A stretch of DNA of 32,866 nucleotides from an uncultured Gammaproteobacteria bacterium (GTDB lineage Bacteria; Pseudomonadota; Gammaproteobacteria; SZUA-152): positions 1 through 32,866 of the forward strand of contig CAJVYS010000027.1 in assembly GCA_913009875.1 (NCBI GenBank). The letters run 5' to 3'. Under the pieces are notes generated by a model. The model did no database searches. It was not told the DNA's origin and saw only the letters and a list, made by a program, of their open reading frames with translations. A program made the position numbers and the translations under genes. The first letter of the stretch is position 1. Every line of letters begins with the position of its first letter. Below, one piece after another: positions 9,594 through 18,928 of this stretch.

Positions 9594-12500
9594 TCAATAC
9601 TCAATCCGCACACTGTCCTCACCGGCCAGCTCGGTGATGCGGCGCAGCAGTTCGTCGGTGGGTCGCACGCGCCAGTCGGGGCCGAGGGTGAGCTGGGCCC
9701 GGGCGTCGGGACGGTGGTATTCCACCCGCACCGCACAGCGGCCTTCGCGGAACGGCGCCAGCACCTGCGCCAGATCCTGCACGAAACCATTCACAGCCTG
9801 TCCTTGATTCAGGGTCAGTACCAACCGCTTGGCGAAGGATTCGCGGGCGTTGTCGATATCGTACACCTTGCGTGCACTCATCTTGATGCCGCCGGAATAA
9901 TCGTCCACGCTCACCTCGCCCTCCACCACCACCAGGCGGTCCTTCACCAGCAGGTCACGGTAGTGCTGGTAGGTGTCGGCAAACACCGCCAGCTCGAGTC
10001 GGCCGCTGCGGTCGTCGAGGGTGACGAAGGCCATGCGGTCACCGCGGCGGGTGTTCATGGTCCGCATGGCCACCACCAGTCCGGCGACAATGATGGTCTG
10101 GTCGCCGCTGGGGTTGAGGTCGCAGATGCGGTGGCTGATGATGCCGGCCAGCTCGGCTTCGTAGCGGTCAATGGGATGGCCGGTGAGGTACAGGCCGAGG
10201 GTCTCTTTCTCGCCGTTGAGGCGGATCTCGTCATCCCAGTCCGGGGTGTCGATGAAGGTGCCGGTGGCGCTCTGTTCCGGTTCCATAAGAGCGAACATGT
10301 CGTTCTGCCCGGCGGCGGCGTCCTTGTGACGCTGCTCGGCCATCTGCACGGCGGTGTCCAGCGTCGCCATCAGGGTGGCACGATTGACACGCGCCATCCC
10401 TGGCGCGTGCCCTTCGGGCGCACTGCGTGCGTCCCGCTTCTCTCCCGGAGAAACGGTGGGGCCGGGGGCGGGGGCGGGGCCAAGATCATCCAGAGCACCG
10501 GCGCGAATCAGCGCCTCCAGGGCGCGACGATTAGCCTTTTTCAGGTCGATACGCTGGCAGAAGTCGAACAGATCCTTGAACGGACCATCCTGCTCGCGGC
10601 TGCGGATGATGCCCTCGATGGCACCCTCACCCACGCCCTTCACCGCGCCCAGACCGTAGAAGATGGCCTTGTCGTCCTTCACCGTGAACTTGTAGTGGCT
10701 GGTGTTGACGTTGGGTGACTCCACCTCCAGTCCCAGCTCGCGGCATTCCTCGATAAGGGTCACCACTTTGTCGGTGGTATCCATGTCGGCGGACATCACC
10801 GCCGCAATAAAGGCTGCCGGGTAATGGGCCTTGAGCCAGGCGGTCTGGTAGGAGACCAGCGCATAGGCGGCCGAGTGCGACTTGTTGAAGCCGTAACCGG
10901 CGAACTTCTCCATCAAATCGAAAATATAGGTGGCGGTCTTCTCTTCCACCCCCTGCTCTAGCGCGCCTTTGGTAAAGATCTCACGCTGCTTGGCCATCTC
11001 TTCCGGCTTCTTTTTACCCATGGCGCGGCGCAGCATGTCGGCGCCGCCGAGGGTATAACCCGCCAGCACCTGGGCGATCTGCATGACCTGTTCCTGATAC
11101 AGGATGACGCCGTAGGTGGGTTCAAGAATGTGTTTGATATCCGGGTGCGGGTATTCCGCCTTCTTGCGTTTGTGCTTGACGTTGATGAAGTCGTCCACCA
11201 TGCCCGACTGCAGCGGCCCCGGGCGGAACAGGGCCACCAGGGCGATGATGTCCTCGAAGTCGTCCGGCTGCAGGCGCTTGATGAGATCCTTCATGCCGCG
11301 CGATTCCAGCTGGAACACAGCGGTGGTCTGGCAGGCCTTGAGCAGGGCAAAGGCGGCCTTGTCATCCAGCGGGATGGTCTCGATGTCAGGCCGGGCCTCC
11401 TTGCCCTTCTGCTTCTCAATGTTGTCCAGCGCCCAGTCAATGATGGTCAGGGTGCGCAGACCGAGAAAGTCGAACTTGACCAGGCCAACCGCCTCCACGT
11501 CATCCTTGTCGAACTGGCTGACGATGCTGTCGCCGCCCTGCTCGCAGTACAGCGGGCAGAAGTCGGTGAGCTTGGTGGGGGCGATGACCACGCCGCCGGC
11601 GTGCTTGCCGGCATTGCGCGCCAACCCTTCCAGCTTCTTCGCCATCTCGATGAGGCTGGCCACCTCTTCGTCATCGGCAATCAGCTGCGCCAGCGGCTCC
11701 TCCTGGGCAATGGCCTTTTCCAGGCTGATGCCCACCTCGAAGGGGATCATCTTGGAGATGCGGTCGACGAAGCCGTAGGGGTGGCCCATGACACGGCCCA
11801 CGTCGCGCACCACCGCCTTGGCGGCCATAGAACCGTAAGTAATGATCTGCGAGACCTTGTCGCGCCCGTAGTTGCCGGCCACATAATCGATGACGCGATC
11901 GCGGCCCTCCATGCAGAAATCGACGTCGAAGTCGGGCATGGAAACACGCTCGGGGTTGAGGAAGCGTTCGAACAGCAGGTCATATTCCAGTGGATCAAGG
12001 TCGGTGATGGTCAGCGCATAGGCCACCAGCGAGCCCGCGCCGGAACCACGCCCCGGCCCCACCGGCACGCCGTTATTCTTGGCCCAGCGGATGAAATCGG
12101 CGACGATCAGGAAGTAGCCAGGGAAGCCCATGCCGATGATCACGTCCAGCTCGATCTCCAGACGTTCATCGTAGGGCTTGCGTTTCTCCGCGAAATCAGC
12201 GGCGTTGCGGTCGAACAGTTTGTCGAGCCGGGCCTCCAGGCCTTCTTGCGACTGCTGGCGAAAAAATTCCGCCTCGGTCATGCCCTCGGGAATCGGGAAG
12301 TCGGGCAGGAAATTCTTACCCAGGGTCAGCTCGACGTTGCAGCGCTTGGCGATCTCCAGGGTGTTTTCCAGCGCCTCGGGGATGTCGGCAAACAGCTCGG
12401 CCATCTCCGCCGGCGCGCGCAGGTATTGCTGCGGGGAATAGTTCTTCGGCCGGCGCGGATCGTCGAGGGTGCGGCCATCGTGGATGCAGACGCGCGTTTC

Positions 12501-13136
12501 ATGGGCGTCGAAATCCTCGGCCTGCAGGAAACACGCATCATTGGTGGCCACCACTGGCAGCTCTGCCGACTGGGCCAGGGCCACGGCGGCATGCAGGTAG
12601 TCCTCCTCCCCGGGGCGGCCGGTACGCTGCAGCTCCAGGTAGTAACGGTCGGGAAACAGATGCCGCCAGTGCGCCAGGCAGTGCCAGACGCGCTCGGTAT
12701 CGCCAGCCAGCAGGGCGCGGCCCACGTCGCCATCGCGGCCTCCGGAGAGGGCGATCAGGCCGTCCGTCTGTCCCTCCAGCCACTGCGATTCAAGGATGGG
12801 GATGCCACGGTGCTGACCCTCGGTGTAGGTGCGCGACACCAGTTGGGTAAGATTGCGGTAGCCCTCATTGGTCTGGCACAGCAGCACCAGCCGGTGGGGC
12901 CGCGTCGGCTCATCGTCATTGGCCAGCCATATGTCCACACCGATGATGGGCTTTACCCCGCGCGCAATGGCTGCGCGGTAGAATTTCACCATGGAAAACA
13001 GGTTGCTCTGGTCGGTGACGGCTACGGCGGGCACGCCCTGCTCCGCCACGGCATTTACCAGTGGTTTGACGCGCAGAATGCCATCGACGAGGGAGTATTC
13101 GGTGTGACAACGGAGGTGGACGAAGGCTGGATTCAT
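9594..13136 (-). CDS. dnaE: DNA polymerase III subunit alpha
   Basis: 1180 residues; replicative polymerase subunit of the DnaE1 type (E. coli 1160). The N-terminal PHP domain opens with [17 protein letters not shown] and has [14 protein letters not shown]. Catalytic aspartates are D402 and D404 in [13 protein letters not shown] and D556 in [14 protein letters not shown], equivalent to E. coli D401, D403 and D555. [28 protein letters not shown] and [27 protein letters not shown] are intact. An OB fold ([29 protein letters not shown]) and the C-terminal region follow. Residues 888-917 are a 30-residue proline/alanine- and arginine-rich insertion between the conserved LGP and NRATLM, coded by a palindromic 90-bp segment listed separately. 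The start ATG at 13136 matches family N-termini; the ribosome site is weak. Confidence 0.97.
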   Translation of the reverse strand: MNPAFVHLRCHTEYSLVDGILRVKPLVNAVAEQGVPAVAVTDQSNLFSMVKFYRAAIARGVKPIIGVDIWLANDDEPTRPHRLVLLCQTNEGYRNLTQLVSRTYTEGQHRGIPILESQWLEGQTDGLIALSGGRDGDVGRALLAGDTERVWHCLAHWRHLFPDRYYLELQRTGRPGEEDYLHAAVALAQSAELPVVATNDACFLQAEDFDAHETRVCIHDGRTLDDPRRPKNYSPQQYLRAPAEMAELFADIPEALENTLEIAKRCNVELTLGKNFLPDFPIPEGMTEAEFFRQQSQEGLEARLDKLFDRNAADFAEKRKPYDERLEIELDVIIGMGFPGYFLIVADFIRWAKNNGVPVGPGRGSGAGSLVAYALTITDLDPLEYDLLFERFLNPERVSMPDFDVDFCMEGRDRVIDYVAGNYGRDKVSQIITYGSMAAKAVVRDVGRVMGHPYGFVDRISKMIPFEVGISLEKAIAQEEPLAQLIADDEEVASLIEMAKKLEGLARNAGKHAGGVVIAPTKLTDFCPLYCEQGGDSIVSQFDKDDVEAVGLVKFDFLGLRTLTIIDWALDNIEKQKGKEARPDIETIPLDDKAAFALLKACQTTAVFQLESRGMKDLIKRLQPDDFEDIIALVALFRPGPLQSGMVDDFINVKHKRKKAEYPHPDIKHILEPTYGVILYQEQVMQIAQVLAGYTLGGADMLRRAMGKKKPEEMAKQREIFTKGALEQGVEEKTATYIFDLMEKFAGYGFNKSHSAAYALVSYQTAWLKAHYPAAFIAAVMSADMDTTDKVVTLIEECRELGLEVESPNVNTSHYKFTVKDDKAIFYGLGAVKGVGEGAIEGIIRSREQDGPFKDLFDFCQRIDLKKANRRALEALIRAGALDDLGPAPAPGPTVSPGEKRDARSAPEGHAPGMARVNRATLMATLDTAVQMAEQRHKDAAAGQNDMFALMEPEQSATGTFIDTPDWDDEIRLNGEKETLGLYLTGHPIDRYEAELAGIISHRICDLNPSGDQTIIVAGLVVAMRTMNTRRGDRMAFVTLDDRSGRLELAVFADTYQHYRDLLVKDRLVVVEGEVSVDDYSGGIKMSARKVYDIDNARESFAKRLVLTLNQGQAVNGFVQDLAQVLAPFREGRCAVRVEYHRPDARAQLTLGPDWRVRPTDELLRRITELAGEDSVRIEY
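10386..10475 (-). repeat. 90-bp in-frame palindromic insertion inside dnaE
   Basis: Family members read LGP(H/N)RA(T/A)LM at this point of DnaE; here exactly 30 extra codons separate LGP from NRATLM. The DNA of the insert carries a hairpin with perfect 9-bp arms (CACGCGCCA 10388-10396, TGGCGCGTG 10401-10409; loop TCCC), a second imperfect stem (GGGCGCA...TGCGTCCC), and a GC-only run (about 10461-10480) coding APAPGP. This resembles coding palindromic elements such as the RPEs of Rickettsia, inserted in frame in an exposed loop. The frame is intact, so dnaE should remain functional. Confidence 0.7.
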
Positions 13137-13352
13137 GGACGCAAGTTTCCGCTCTCACGAGGGGAACTTCAAGACTTGACAGCACGCAAAGGAGCAACAA
13201 AGAAAGTTCCTCGCAAGCTTTAAAGCACGTGGGGAGCGCCCGCCTCGCTGCTCATGCCTGATGCAGCACCAAGTAAAATTAAGTGCTTTCCGCAATTGGG
13301 CAGGTGAGCCGGGGGGAATCCAACTCAGAAAGAACGCCCCCTAAGCTTCAGG
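13137..13352. other. spacer between the TonB-like gene and dnaE
   Basis: 216 bases with no supported gene; it must carry the dnaE promoter and the end of the ExbB operon transcript. A 7-bp inverted pair AAAGCAC (13222-13228) / GTGCTTT (13281-13287 region) encloses smaller GC-rich stems, but with no clear T-run I do not call a terminator. Confidence 0.3.
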
Positions 13353-14381
13353 TTAGGATGGGAGAAACTCAACAGGATAAGTCACCGTAATGGGCTCACC
13401 CTCTCTCACACCAAAGTCAAAACGCTTTACACGGGCGAGCAAACGTGACTCTAATTTTGCATTATTCAGCTCACTGGACCTTATTACCACAGCAGACACC
13501 TTGCCAGATGGCTGGATAGTAATATCAAACACAATCCTTCCCTTGAGTCCGGGATTTTTCCGGCGAGCTTGGCGATAGACGGAATAAAGCTTGCCCTTAT
13601 TCCGATCCATTACATAAGCGATATCCTCATCCGTTCGGAAATTATCAGACGTAGAGGCGGTTTTCCTATTTCCGGTCGGACTTTCTTTCTCCTCCATAAC
13701 GTCAGAGCCAACACTCACCTCCGCGGTTACTGGCGGGGTAACCACAGCACGCTTTTGAGCGACAAGCGTGGTAGATCTGATGACAGTAGAAAAGTTCTCC
13801 CCCATGGGTTTTACTGCAGCATCGGTTGTCTCTGGCCCAACGTCTAATATATGGGTATCTATCTTGGCCATGCTTGTGGCATCGGATACACGGCGTATTT
13901 TTCTCCCAACCATTGCGCTGACATCAGTGGTATCCATCAAGTCCGCCAATTCATTACTCAGCGCCAGCAATCCGCTTCTTTCTGCCCTCTCTTTCGCCTC
14001 ATTCGGACTATCAGTACGTTGCATCTTGTTCTCGGTTACCCCTGGCTTCAACTGAGTCTTGGGTTTCGGCGTCGGCTCCCGCTTCACCTTTGGTTCCAAC
14101 TTTGGTTTCGGTTTTGGTTTCGGTCTTGGTTTTGGTTTTGGTATGGCCTCCTGACTGACTCTTGGTTTAGGGGTTTCACTCTGCAAAATAAACTGCGCCA
14201 CTCTTTCGGGCACACCCACATGGATCATGCGCTCTTTTTTTGGCAATTCAATCGAGGACAAAAACAAACCCGCCGATAACACGACAGCAAAAACGACAAT
14301 ATTAATAACGACAAAACGCTGAGCACCACCACTATCAGGACGCCACTTTAACGCCTGATCCTCATAATTCAGCGCCCTCAT
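13353..14381 (-). CDS. TonB/AgmX-like energy transducer
   Basis: 342 residues from the ATG at 14381 (a TTG three bases earlier is less likely; AAGG precedes the ATG). One N-terminal membrane anchor, about residues 23-42 (VVINIVVFAVVLSAGLFLSS), is followed by a long lysine-proline stretch (about 73-118, repeating KPKP) as in TonB, then a low-complexity periplasmic linker. The last ~95 residues (YRQARRKNPGLKGRIVFDIT, PSGKVSAVVIRSSEL, ITVTYPVEFLPS) match the AgmX/PglI C-terminal type of TonB-like domain. It is the last gene of the ExbB-ExbD-ExbD operon, starting six bases after the second ExbD, and should carry motor force across the periplasm to an outer-membrane partner. The TPR lipoproteins or TpsB nearby are candidate partners; no TonB-dependent receptor is in the window. 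Confidence 0.87.
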   Translation of the reverse strand: MRALNYEDQALKWRPDSGGAQRFVVINIVVFAVVLSAGLFLSSIELPKKERMIHVGVPERVAQFILQSETPKPRVSQEAIPKPKPRPKPKPKPKLEPKVKREPTPKPKTQLKPGVTENKMQRTDSPNEAKERAERSGLLALSNELADLMDTTDVSAMVGRKIRRVSDATSMAKIDTHILDVGPETTDAAVKPMGENFSTVIRSTTLVAQKRAVVTPPVTAEVSVGSDVMEEKESPTGNRKTASTSDNFRTDEDIAYVMDRNKGKLYSVYRQARRKNPGLKGRIVFDITIQPSGKVSAVVIRSSELNNAKLESRLLARVKRFDFGVREGEPITVTYPVEFLPS

Positions 14382-14387
14382 CAAACC

Positions 14388-14891
14388 TTACCCTTCCACT
14401 GTCTGTATCGCGGAAAAAGCGATAGAAGTGTAATTTGCCTGGCGGCAGGTAACTAAAACTTTTCGCAATAACTGATACGGAAGATTCTCATCCCCCATAA
14501 TCGTGACCGGACGACCGACTGCCTCATCGCTTATTACAGATAATGGTCTAGACGCATGAAATTTCAACTCTTTTTCCAAACCCGCGATCAACGGACTGGT
14601 GTCCAACAAGATATCATCTATCTTTGCGACCTCCACCCCCTGCACCAAAATACGGTCGCGAGTAATTGTAATGACCAGAGTCTCTCTAGGAACCTTTTCA
14701 GCAATAGTTGTCGGCAACCTAAGGTCTTTGTTATTCGGCAACTGTTGAACACTGGATGAACTGATTAGTAGAAAAAATACCAGGATGGTAAAAATATCCA
14801 TTAAAGAAACAAGATTAATTCCAGATTTTCCGTGTAGTTTTCTAAACCGCTCCATCCGGTGGATTCGACTTGATATTTTCAATGTCTTCAT
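14388..14891 (-). CDS. ExbD/TolR-family protein 2 (retains the proton-carrying Asp)
   Basis: 167 residues. I choose the ATG at 14891 because AGGTGG lies just upstream; a GTG at 14900 directly abutting the preceding stop would add three residues. There is one membrane segment, about 26-45 (NLVSLMDIFTILVFFLLISS), then a periplasmic ExbD domain (TLVITITRDRILVQG, LLRKVLVTCRQANYTSIAFSAI). D32 aligns with the essential D25 of E. coli ExbD (TPFIDVMLVLL), so this paralogue can carry protons. It lies between the first ExbD and the TonB-like gene with near-zero spacing. Confidence 0.92.
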   Translation of the reverse strand: MKTLKISSRIHRMERFRKLHGKSGINLVSLMDIFTILVFFLLISSSSVQQLPNNKDLRLPTTIAEKVPRETLVITITRDRILVQGVEVAKIDDILLDTSPLIAGLEKELKFHASRPLSVISDEAVGRPVTIMGDENLPYQLLRKVLVTCRQANYTSIAFSAIQTVEG

Positions 14892-14900
14892 TGAAGCCAC

Positions 14901-15413
14901 CTATTCTCTTTCTATCTCATTGGACAGGTTTGGCGCATCGCCAATTGATATATTCGGAAACAACTCAACGGTTTCAACGGTGGCCATGCGGACAACCTTT
15001 GCACTACGCACACGATCCATTACAGCTATCAAGGTCTTGTAGCTAACAGAAGGCTCCAACAGCAATATAATACTTTTTTTCTCTGGAAAACGTGCTTTAA
15101 TTTCCACCAAAAGATCAGTAAACAAGTCCCAGCGGGTTTCATTATCGGTACGCTCAAAACGTCGAATTAAACCTAGCGCACCATCTTGAAGATCAAAACT
15201 TTTTTCGCGCAACACCAGCTCCAGTTGAAGCGTAACTTCTTTCTGACTATCCTGTTTGGCATTGAGCTCCGGCAAATTCAACTCCAATATAGATATTCTG
15301 GAAAAGACTGCCGTGATCAACAGAAATGGAACCAGTATCACCATTAAATTCATGAAGGCGGTGATATTTAGTTCTTCGGCCTCAGCCGTATATTTTTTGC
15401 TGAATCTCTTCAT
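14901..15413 (-). CDS. ExbD/TolR-family protein 1 (proton Asp replaced by Asn)
   Basis: 170 residues from the ATG at 15413, preceded by AGGA; a TTG nine bases upstream is less likely. One membrane segment (about 18-38, AFMNLMVILVPFLLITAVF) and a periplasmic ExbD domain (SIILLLEPSVSYKTLIAVMDRVRSAKV) define the family. At the position of E. coli ExbD D25 the protein has N22 (ITAFMNLMV against VTPFIDVML), so this copy should not be protonated like a classical ExbD. Its stop codon almost touches the second ExbD gene. It probably forms a hetero-pair with that paralogue inside the ExbB ring. Confidence 0.92.
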   Translation of the reverse strand: MKRFSKKYTAEAEELNITAFMNLMVILVPFLLITAVFSRISILELNLPELNAKQDSQKEVTLQLELVLREKSFDLQDGALGLIRRFERTDNETRWDLFTDLLVEIKARFPEKKSIILLLEPSVSYKTLIAVMDRVRSAKVVRMATVETVELFPNISIGDAPNLSNEIERE

Positions 15414-15424
15414 GCAAATCAATC

Positions 15425-16042
15425 CTATTGCCGAATCATCAGATTGATTGTTTTAATAGCGGCATTCTCAAGATTAGCGACCAAGCGAGCTGTTTTAGTC
15501 ACCAAATATGAGTGAATCAGCAACAGGGGTATAGCCGCCATCAAGCCAAAGGCTGTTGTATTCATGGCGACTGAAATACTGGCGGATAGCAAATCCGCCT
15601 TCTCAGCCGGATCAGCAGATGCGACCGCAGTAAAGGCCTGTATCAGCCCCACAATGGTGCCGAGCAAGCCAAGAAGCGTTGCAACATTGGCATATGTTGC
15701 CAAATAATGCGTGCGCTGCTCCAACTCGGGCATGGCATCCATCATCCCCTCTTCCATCGCCGCCTCGATTATCTCCCGCCGAGTATTTGCACCATATCTG
15801 CAGAAACCATAATTAAGGATACTTGCAAGAGGAGTATCTACAGACTCCGTCAACTTAACCGCGCGCGGAATATCATCCGCCTTGAGCATAGGCACAAGTT
15901 GCATCCACGTTTTCCTAGTGAGATTTTGGGCCCTGCGTAAATATATAAACCGCTCTAAAGCAATGGCCGCTCCGACTGAAAAAATAATGAGTATGGGATA
16001 CATAAATGGCCCACCAGTTTGAAAAAACTTAACTATTTCCAT
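15425..16042 (-). CDS. MotA/TolQ/ExbB-family proton channel protein
   Basis: 205 residues from the ATG at 16042, which has a strong GGAGG site five bases upstream; the in-frame TTG at 16054 is rejected. Membrane segments: about 14-32 (MYPILIIFSVGAAIALERF), about 117-140 (YANVATLLGLLGTIVGLIQAF) and about 158-180 (AMNTTAFGLMAAIPLLLIHSYL). Pore threonines T129 and T163 correspond to E. coli ExbB T148 and T181. The glutamate equivalent to E176 is V158 in my alignment. It is the first gene of the four-gene motor operon, 219 bases downstream of the kinase gene on the same strand. Confidence 0.93.
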   Translation of the reverse strand: MEIVKFFQTGGPFMYPILIIFSVGAAIALERFIYLRRAQNLTRKTWMQLVPMLKADDIPRAVKLTESVDTPLASILNYGFCRYGANTRREIIEAAMEEGMMDAMPELEQRTHYLATYANVATLLGLLGTIVGLIQAFTAVASADPAEKADLLSASISVAMNTTAFGLMAAIPLLLIHSYLVTKTARLVANLENAAIKTINLMIRQ

Positions 16043-16261
16043 AAAAACCTCCAAAATATTTTTCTATCCACAACATATACCAAGACAAAAGATGAGCTAT
16101 AAAATCATAAAAAAACTGGAAAATATTATTGGCACAACAAATCCTGACGGCACAGGAACGTCACATACCTACATGTATTGCTGGAAATGTAGCCAGGTAG
16201 ATTTTTTCTAAGTCTGACAGTTCTAAAACAATATGAATCAGCCATTACCTTGTATTGAAAT
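16043..16261 (-). promoter_or_regulatory. upstream region of the ExbB operon
   Basis: 219 AT-rich bases between the kinase stop codon and the ExbB ATG, ending in the strong GGAGG ribosome site (16048-16052). The length suggests its own promoter for ExbB-ExbD-ExbD-TonB, but I cannot fix -35/-10 boxes with confidence. Confidence 0.35.
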
Positions 16262-18928
16262 TTACTGAACAGTCAGTTCTCTCAGGACACGGAATCCTGT
16301 GACATTGTCAGGTCGGCCTGAATGATACTGCCAGCTCGAAACCTGACATTCATCCATGGGGGTAATATACGACCCACCCATGGCTACCAATTGACCGTAT
16401 TTGCCATACCCCCACTCCTGAACATTTCCTAAATAATTGACCAATCCCCAAGAATTTTGCTTACCCGTAGTGACCTTGACAAGTCTGTCTCCTTTTTGAA
16501 TACCACGACTTCTAAACTGACAGTTTCGGTTTGGATCATGCGCCCTTGACGTTGAAGCAGCGGCGTAGCGCCACTCATTCTTGGTTGGAAGACGATACCT
16601 CTTACCCGTCTCCTCGCTGAGCCAGTTTAAATATCCCTTGATCGCCTTAACCGATTGGCCAGTAACCGGGACATTAGCATTCCCCTGCTCAGGAAAAGAA
16701 CACTTATTGGTTTCCAGGCAGTATTGATTAAATTCAGCAACAGAAACCTCATACCTTCCAATCGCAAAGCTCCTGATATTTTCAGCGCCAGGAACAACAA
16801 CCAAATCAGGCCCATCTCCTGTGGATTTTATCTGATCCCTACACACTGCTCTCTCCCCTCGCGCGCCAAATCCTGCTATATAACTATTACAGGCATCATG
16901 GAGAAATATTTTAATAGATGAAATCACTGCATTATTCTCAAAAATTCGTAGGGCATATTTTCTTGACTCAATCGCTCGAGCGGGGAACCTTTCCCCCTGC
17001 TTCGATATACACGCAGCGAGAGAACTTACTATATCCCCTTTAATTATCGAGTATTTTTCCTTATTCAGTGACTGCAGCTTCCTAATAGCCATCTCAAAAT
17101 CCCGCATATCAATCCCTGTACGGCACTCCAATTGCTTATTGACGTTGACAAGTGCAAGATTGTATTCATCCACTAAACGCCGAGCCTGCATTTCCTCACT
17201 TCGCTTCTTAATGGTTTTTTGTCTTTCATTACGAGCAGTCAAACGATCAGCTTTCTGTTTTTCACTCTTTGCCAACCGAGATAATTCCTCATTTTCTCTT
17301 ATAGCTTCTGATAACTTTATTTCTTCTCTTTCTAAATCACCGGAATTATCGCTATACCTCACTGCATTTTCAATCAGGCGTCTCGCACTATGGAAATTAA
17401 ACGAACTTGTTTCAGCCTGTATTTTATTCAAATACAGTGTAAATATTTTGCTCTTCATCGCTGTAAGCCAGCCATCGACAGGGGGTAACAAAGTATTCAC
17501 CCCCTGATATTCCTTCCATACATTCCCCTCCCAGGCATTAGAAAATCTTGGATTTTCCACAAGCGCTTCCAGTGCCTCCTTGTACAAACCCAGCCGGATA
17601 GAATATTCCAGCTCACTTCTAATATCGTGCTCGGAAAAAGACATCGGTTCTACAGTCTCTGTCCCGTTGTTAACGAACGAAAATCCGACAACGCTGGCCA
17701 ACAAAACCATAGAGATTGCGAGCGTATATCGAGGTTTGTGCTCTATGGCCAACTGCTGATAGAACTCCTCGACAGATCCGATACGATCCTTGCGCTCAAA
17801 GGCTAATGCCTTTTCCAGAACTTTCCATTGTCGCTTCTTCAAGCCTTTGATACGTTCGGGTTTTAGGCGCTGCTTCCTTGCCAAATCGGCAGGCTGCTTG
17901 CCAAAAGGGTGTCGTCCAGTAAATAATTCATAGGTTATACAGCCCAGCGCATATATGTCATCTCTGACATCCGGCTCTAGCCCCTCAAGCATTTCATAAC
18001 TGGCATATGCTGGCGTAAGCCCCCCCAGGCTGCCCGCATCAAATATCGTCTTATGAACCGACAGTCCATCAGTCTTCTCAATAGTCGTGACAGCCCGTGC
18101 GATGCCAAAGTCAAATACTTTTGCTGTGCCATCCGTTGTTACAAATATATTTCCAGGCTTAAAATCTGCATGAACAATATTCTTTGCATGCGCAAGTTGC
18201 AGTGCCCGGCATATATCCTGGATAATTTCCCACACATCATCCCAGGGTAGTCCCGTTGTCCTGTACTGCTTAATCAATTTATCGAGCGGCTTCCCCTCCA
18301 TGTACTCCATGGTCATGAAGAACACATCCCCATCTCTGTCAAAGTCAAAGACCTGAACAATATTTTGATGAGAAAGGCTTTGAGTTTTACTGGACTCGCG
18401 TTGAAGGGCAATAAATGCCTCGGGATGTGAATTAAATTCCGCGTTCAACATTTTTATGGCGACATAGGGATACCTATCCTTAGCCTCTTCTTTCAATCTG
18501 TCCCTAGCCTTATAAACAACCCCCATTCCACCGACACCAAGCACCTTCTCCAAGAGAAAGCGGTCTTTTAAGACACGATTTTTGGGTGTGACATGAGGGA
18601 AATAATACTCCCGGCTTCCAGGTATCCGGTCGGCTGCGGACGCGACAGCAGACAATGGCACTGGCAAAAAACGGGTATCATCCTTTCCGGCGTCAATTTC
18701 CGAACCGCGGTATCGAGTCACATCAGGGTCAGCGTGATCTCCTGCAGCCTGGCGCTCTCCCGCCTTCTCTCCACCCTCTCTATTAAATCGATTCCGTTGA
18801 TGTAATCTGGTTTTACTCTTGTCTACTAACACGGTATGGCCCGACGAGGATTCCTCCCCGGCTTCCTTGCCATCTTGACTCACCGCTTTGGAGTCCGAGC
18901 CAATGTTTTCATCGCTGGGTTCATTCAT
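16262..18928 (-). CDS. transmembrane Ser/Thr protein kinase with C-terminal SUMF1 domain
   Basis: 888 residues. A charged, disordered N-terminus (1-115) precedes the kinase domain (about 123-395). Seen there: glycine loop GVGGMG 131-136, VAIK with K159, αC E178, catalytic loop HADFKPGN 253-260 (D255, N260) and DFG 273-275. The arginine of HRD is alanine, so this is a non-RD kinase. A single membrane segment lies at about 401-419, then a coiled-coil-rich, lysine-rich stretch (about 555-590), and a SUMF1-like domain from about 706 to the end (RSFAIGRYEVSVAEFNQYC, GKRYRLPTKNEWRYAAA, GNVQEWG, MGGSY, GFRVLREL). The topology puts the kinase in the cytosol and the SUMF1 part in the periplasm, as for a receptor kinase. 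It lies upstream of the ExbB operon and divergent from the TPR operon. Confidence 0.92.
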   Translation of the reverse strand: MNEPSDENIGSDSKAVSQDGKEAGEESSSGHTVLVDKSKTRLHQRNRFNREGGEKAGERQAAGDHADPDVTRYRGSEIDAGKDDTRFLPVPLSAVASAADRIPGSREYYFPHVTPKNRVLKDRFLLEKVLGVGGMGVVYKARDRLKEEAKDRYPYVAIKMLNAEFNSHPEAFIALQRESSKTQSLSHQNIVQVFDFDRDGDVFFMTMEYMEGKPLDKLIKQYRTTGLPWDDVWEIIQDICRALQLAHAKNIVHADFKPGNIFVTTDGTAKVFDFGIARAVTTIEKTDGLSVHKTIFDAGSLGGLTPAYASYEMLEGLEPDVRDDIYALGCITYELFTGRHPFGKQPADLARKQRLKPERIKGLKKRQWKVLEKALAFERKDRIGSVEEFYQQLAIEHKPRYTLAISMVLLASVVGFSFVNNGTETVEPMSFSEHDIRSELEYSIRLGLYKEALEALVENPRFSNAWEGNVWKEYQGVNTLLPPVDGWLTAMKSKIFTLYLNKIQAETSSFNFHSARRLIENAVRYSDNSGDLEREEIKLSEAIRENEELSRLAKSEKQKADRLTARNERQKTIKKRSEEMQARRLVDEYNLALVNVNKQLECRTGIDMRDFEMAIRKLQSLNKEKYSIIKGDIVSSLAACISKQGERFPARAIESRKYALRIFENNAVISSIKIFLHDACNSYIAGFGARGERAVCRDQIKSTGDGPDLVVVPGAENIRSFAIGRYEVSVAEFNQYCLETNKCSFPEQGNANVPVTGQSVKAIKGYLNWLSEETGKRYRLPTKNEWRYAAASTSRAHDPNRNCQFRSRGIQKGDRLVKVTTGKQNSWGLVNYLGNVQEWGYGKYGQLVAMGGSYITPMDECQVSSWQYHSGRPDNVTGFRVLRELTVQ

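Noticed and set aside
9402-10718. 438-codon plus-strand open frame
   Set aside because: It runs through the REP-like repeats and then antisense to dnaE, and shows no recognisable protein features.
11130-13223. 697-codon plus-strand open frame
   Set aside because: It lies antisense to dnaE, whose catalytic motifs are unmistakable. Long shadow frames are common opposite GC-rich genes.
14070-14150. Simple GGTTTT-like microsatellite or phase-variable tract
   Set aside because: It codes the lysine-proline linker of the TonB-like protein; the units differ in sequence and length, so slippage is not indicated.
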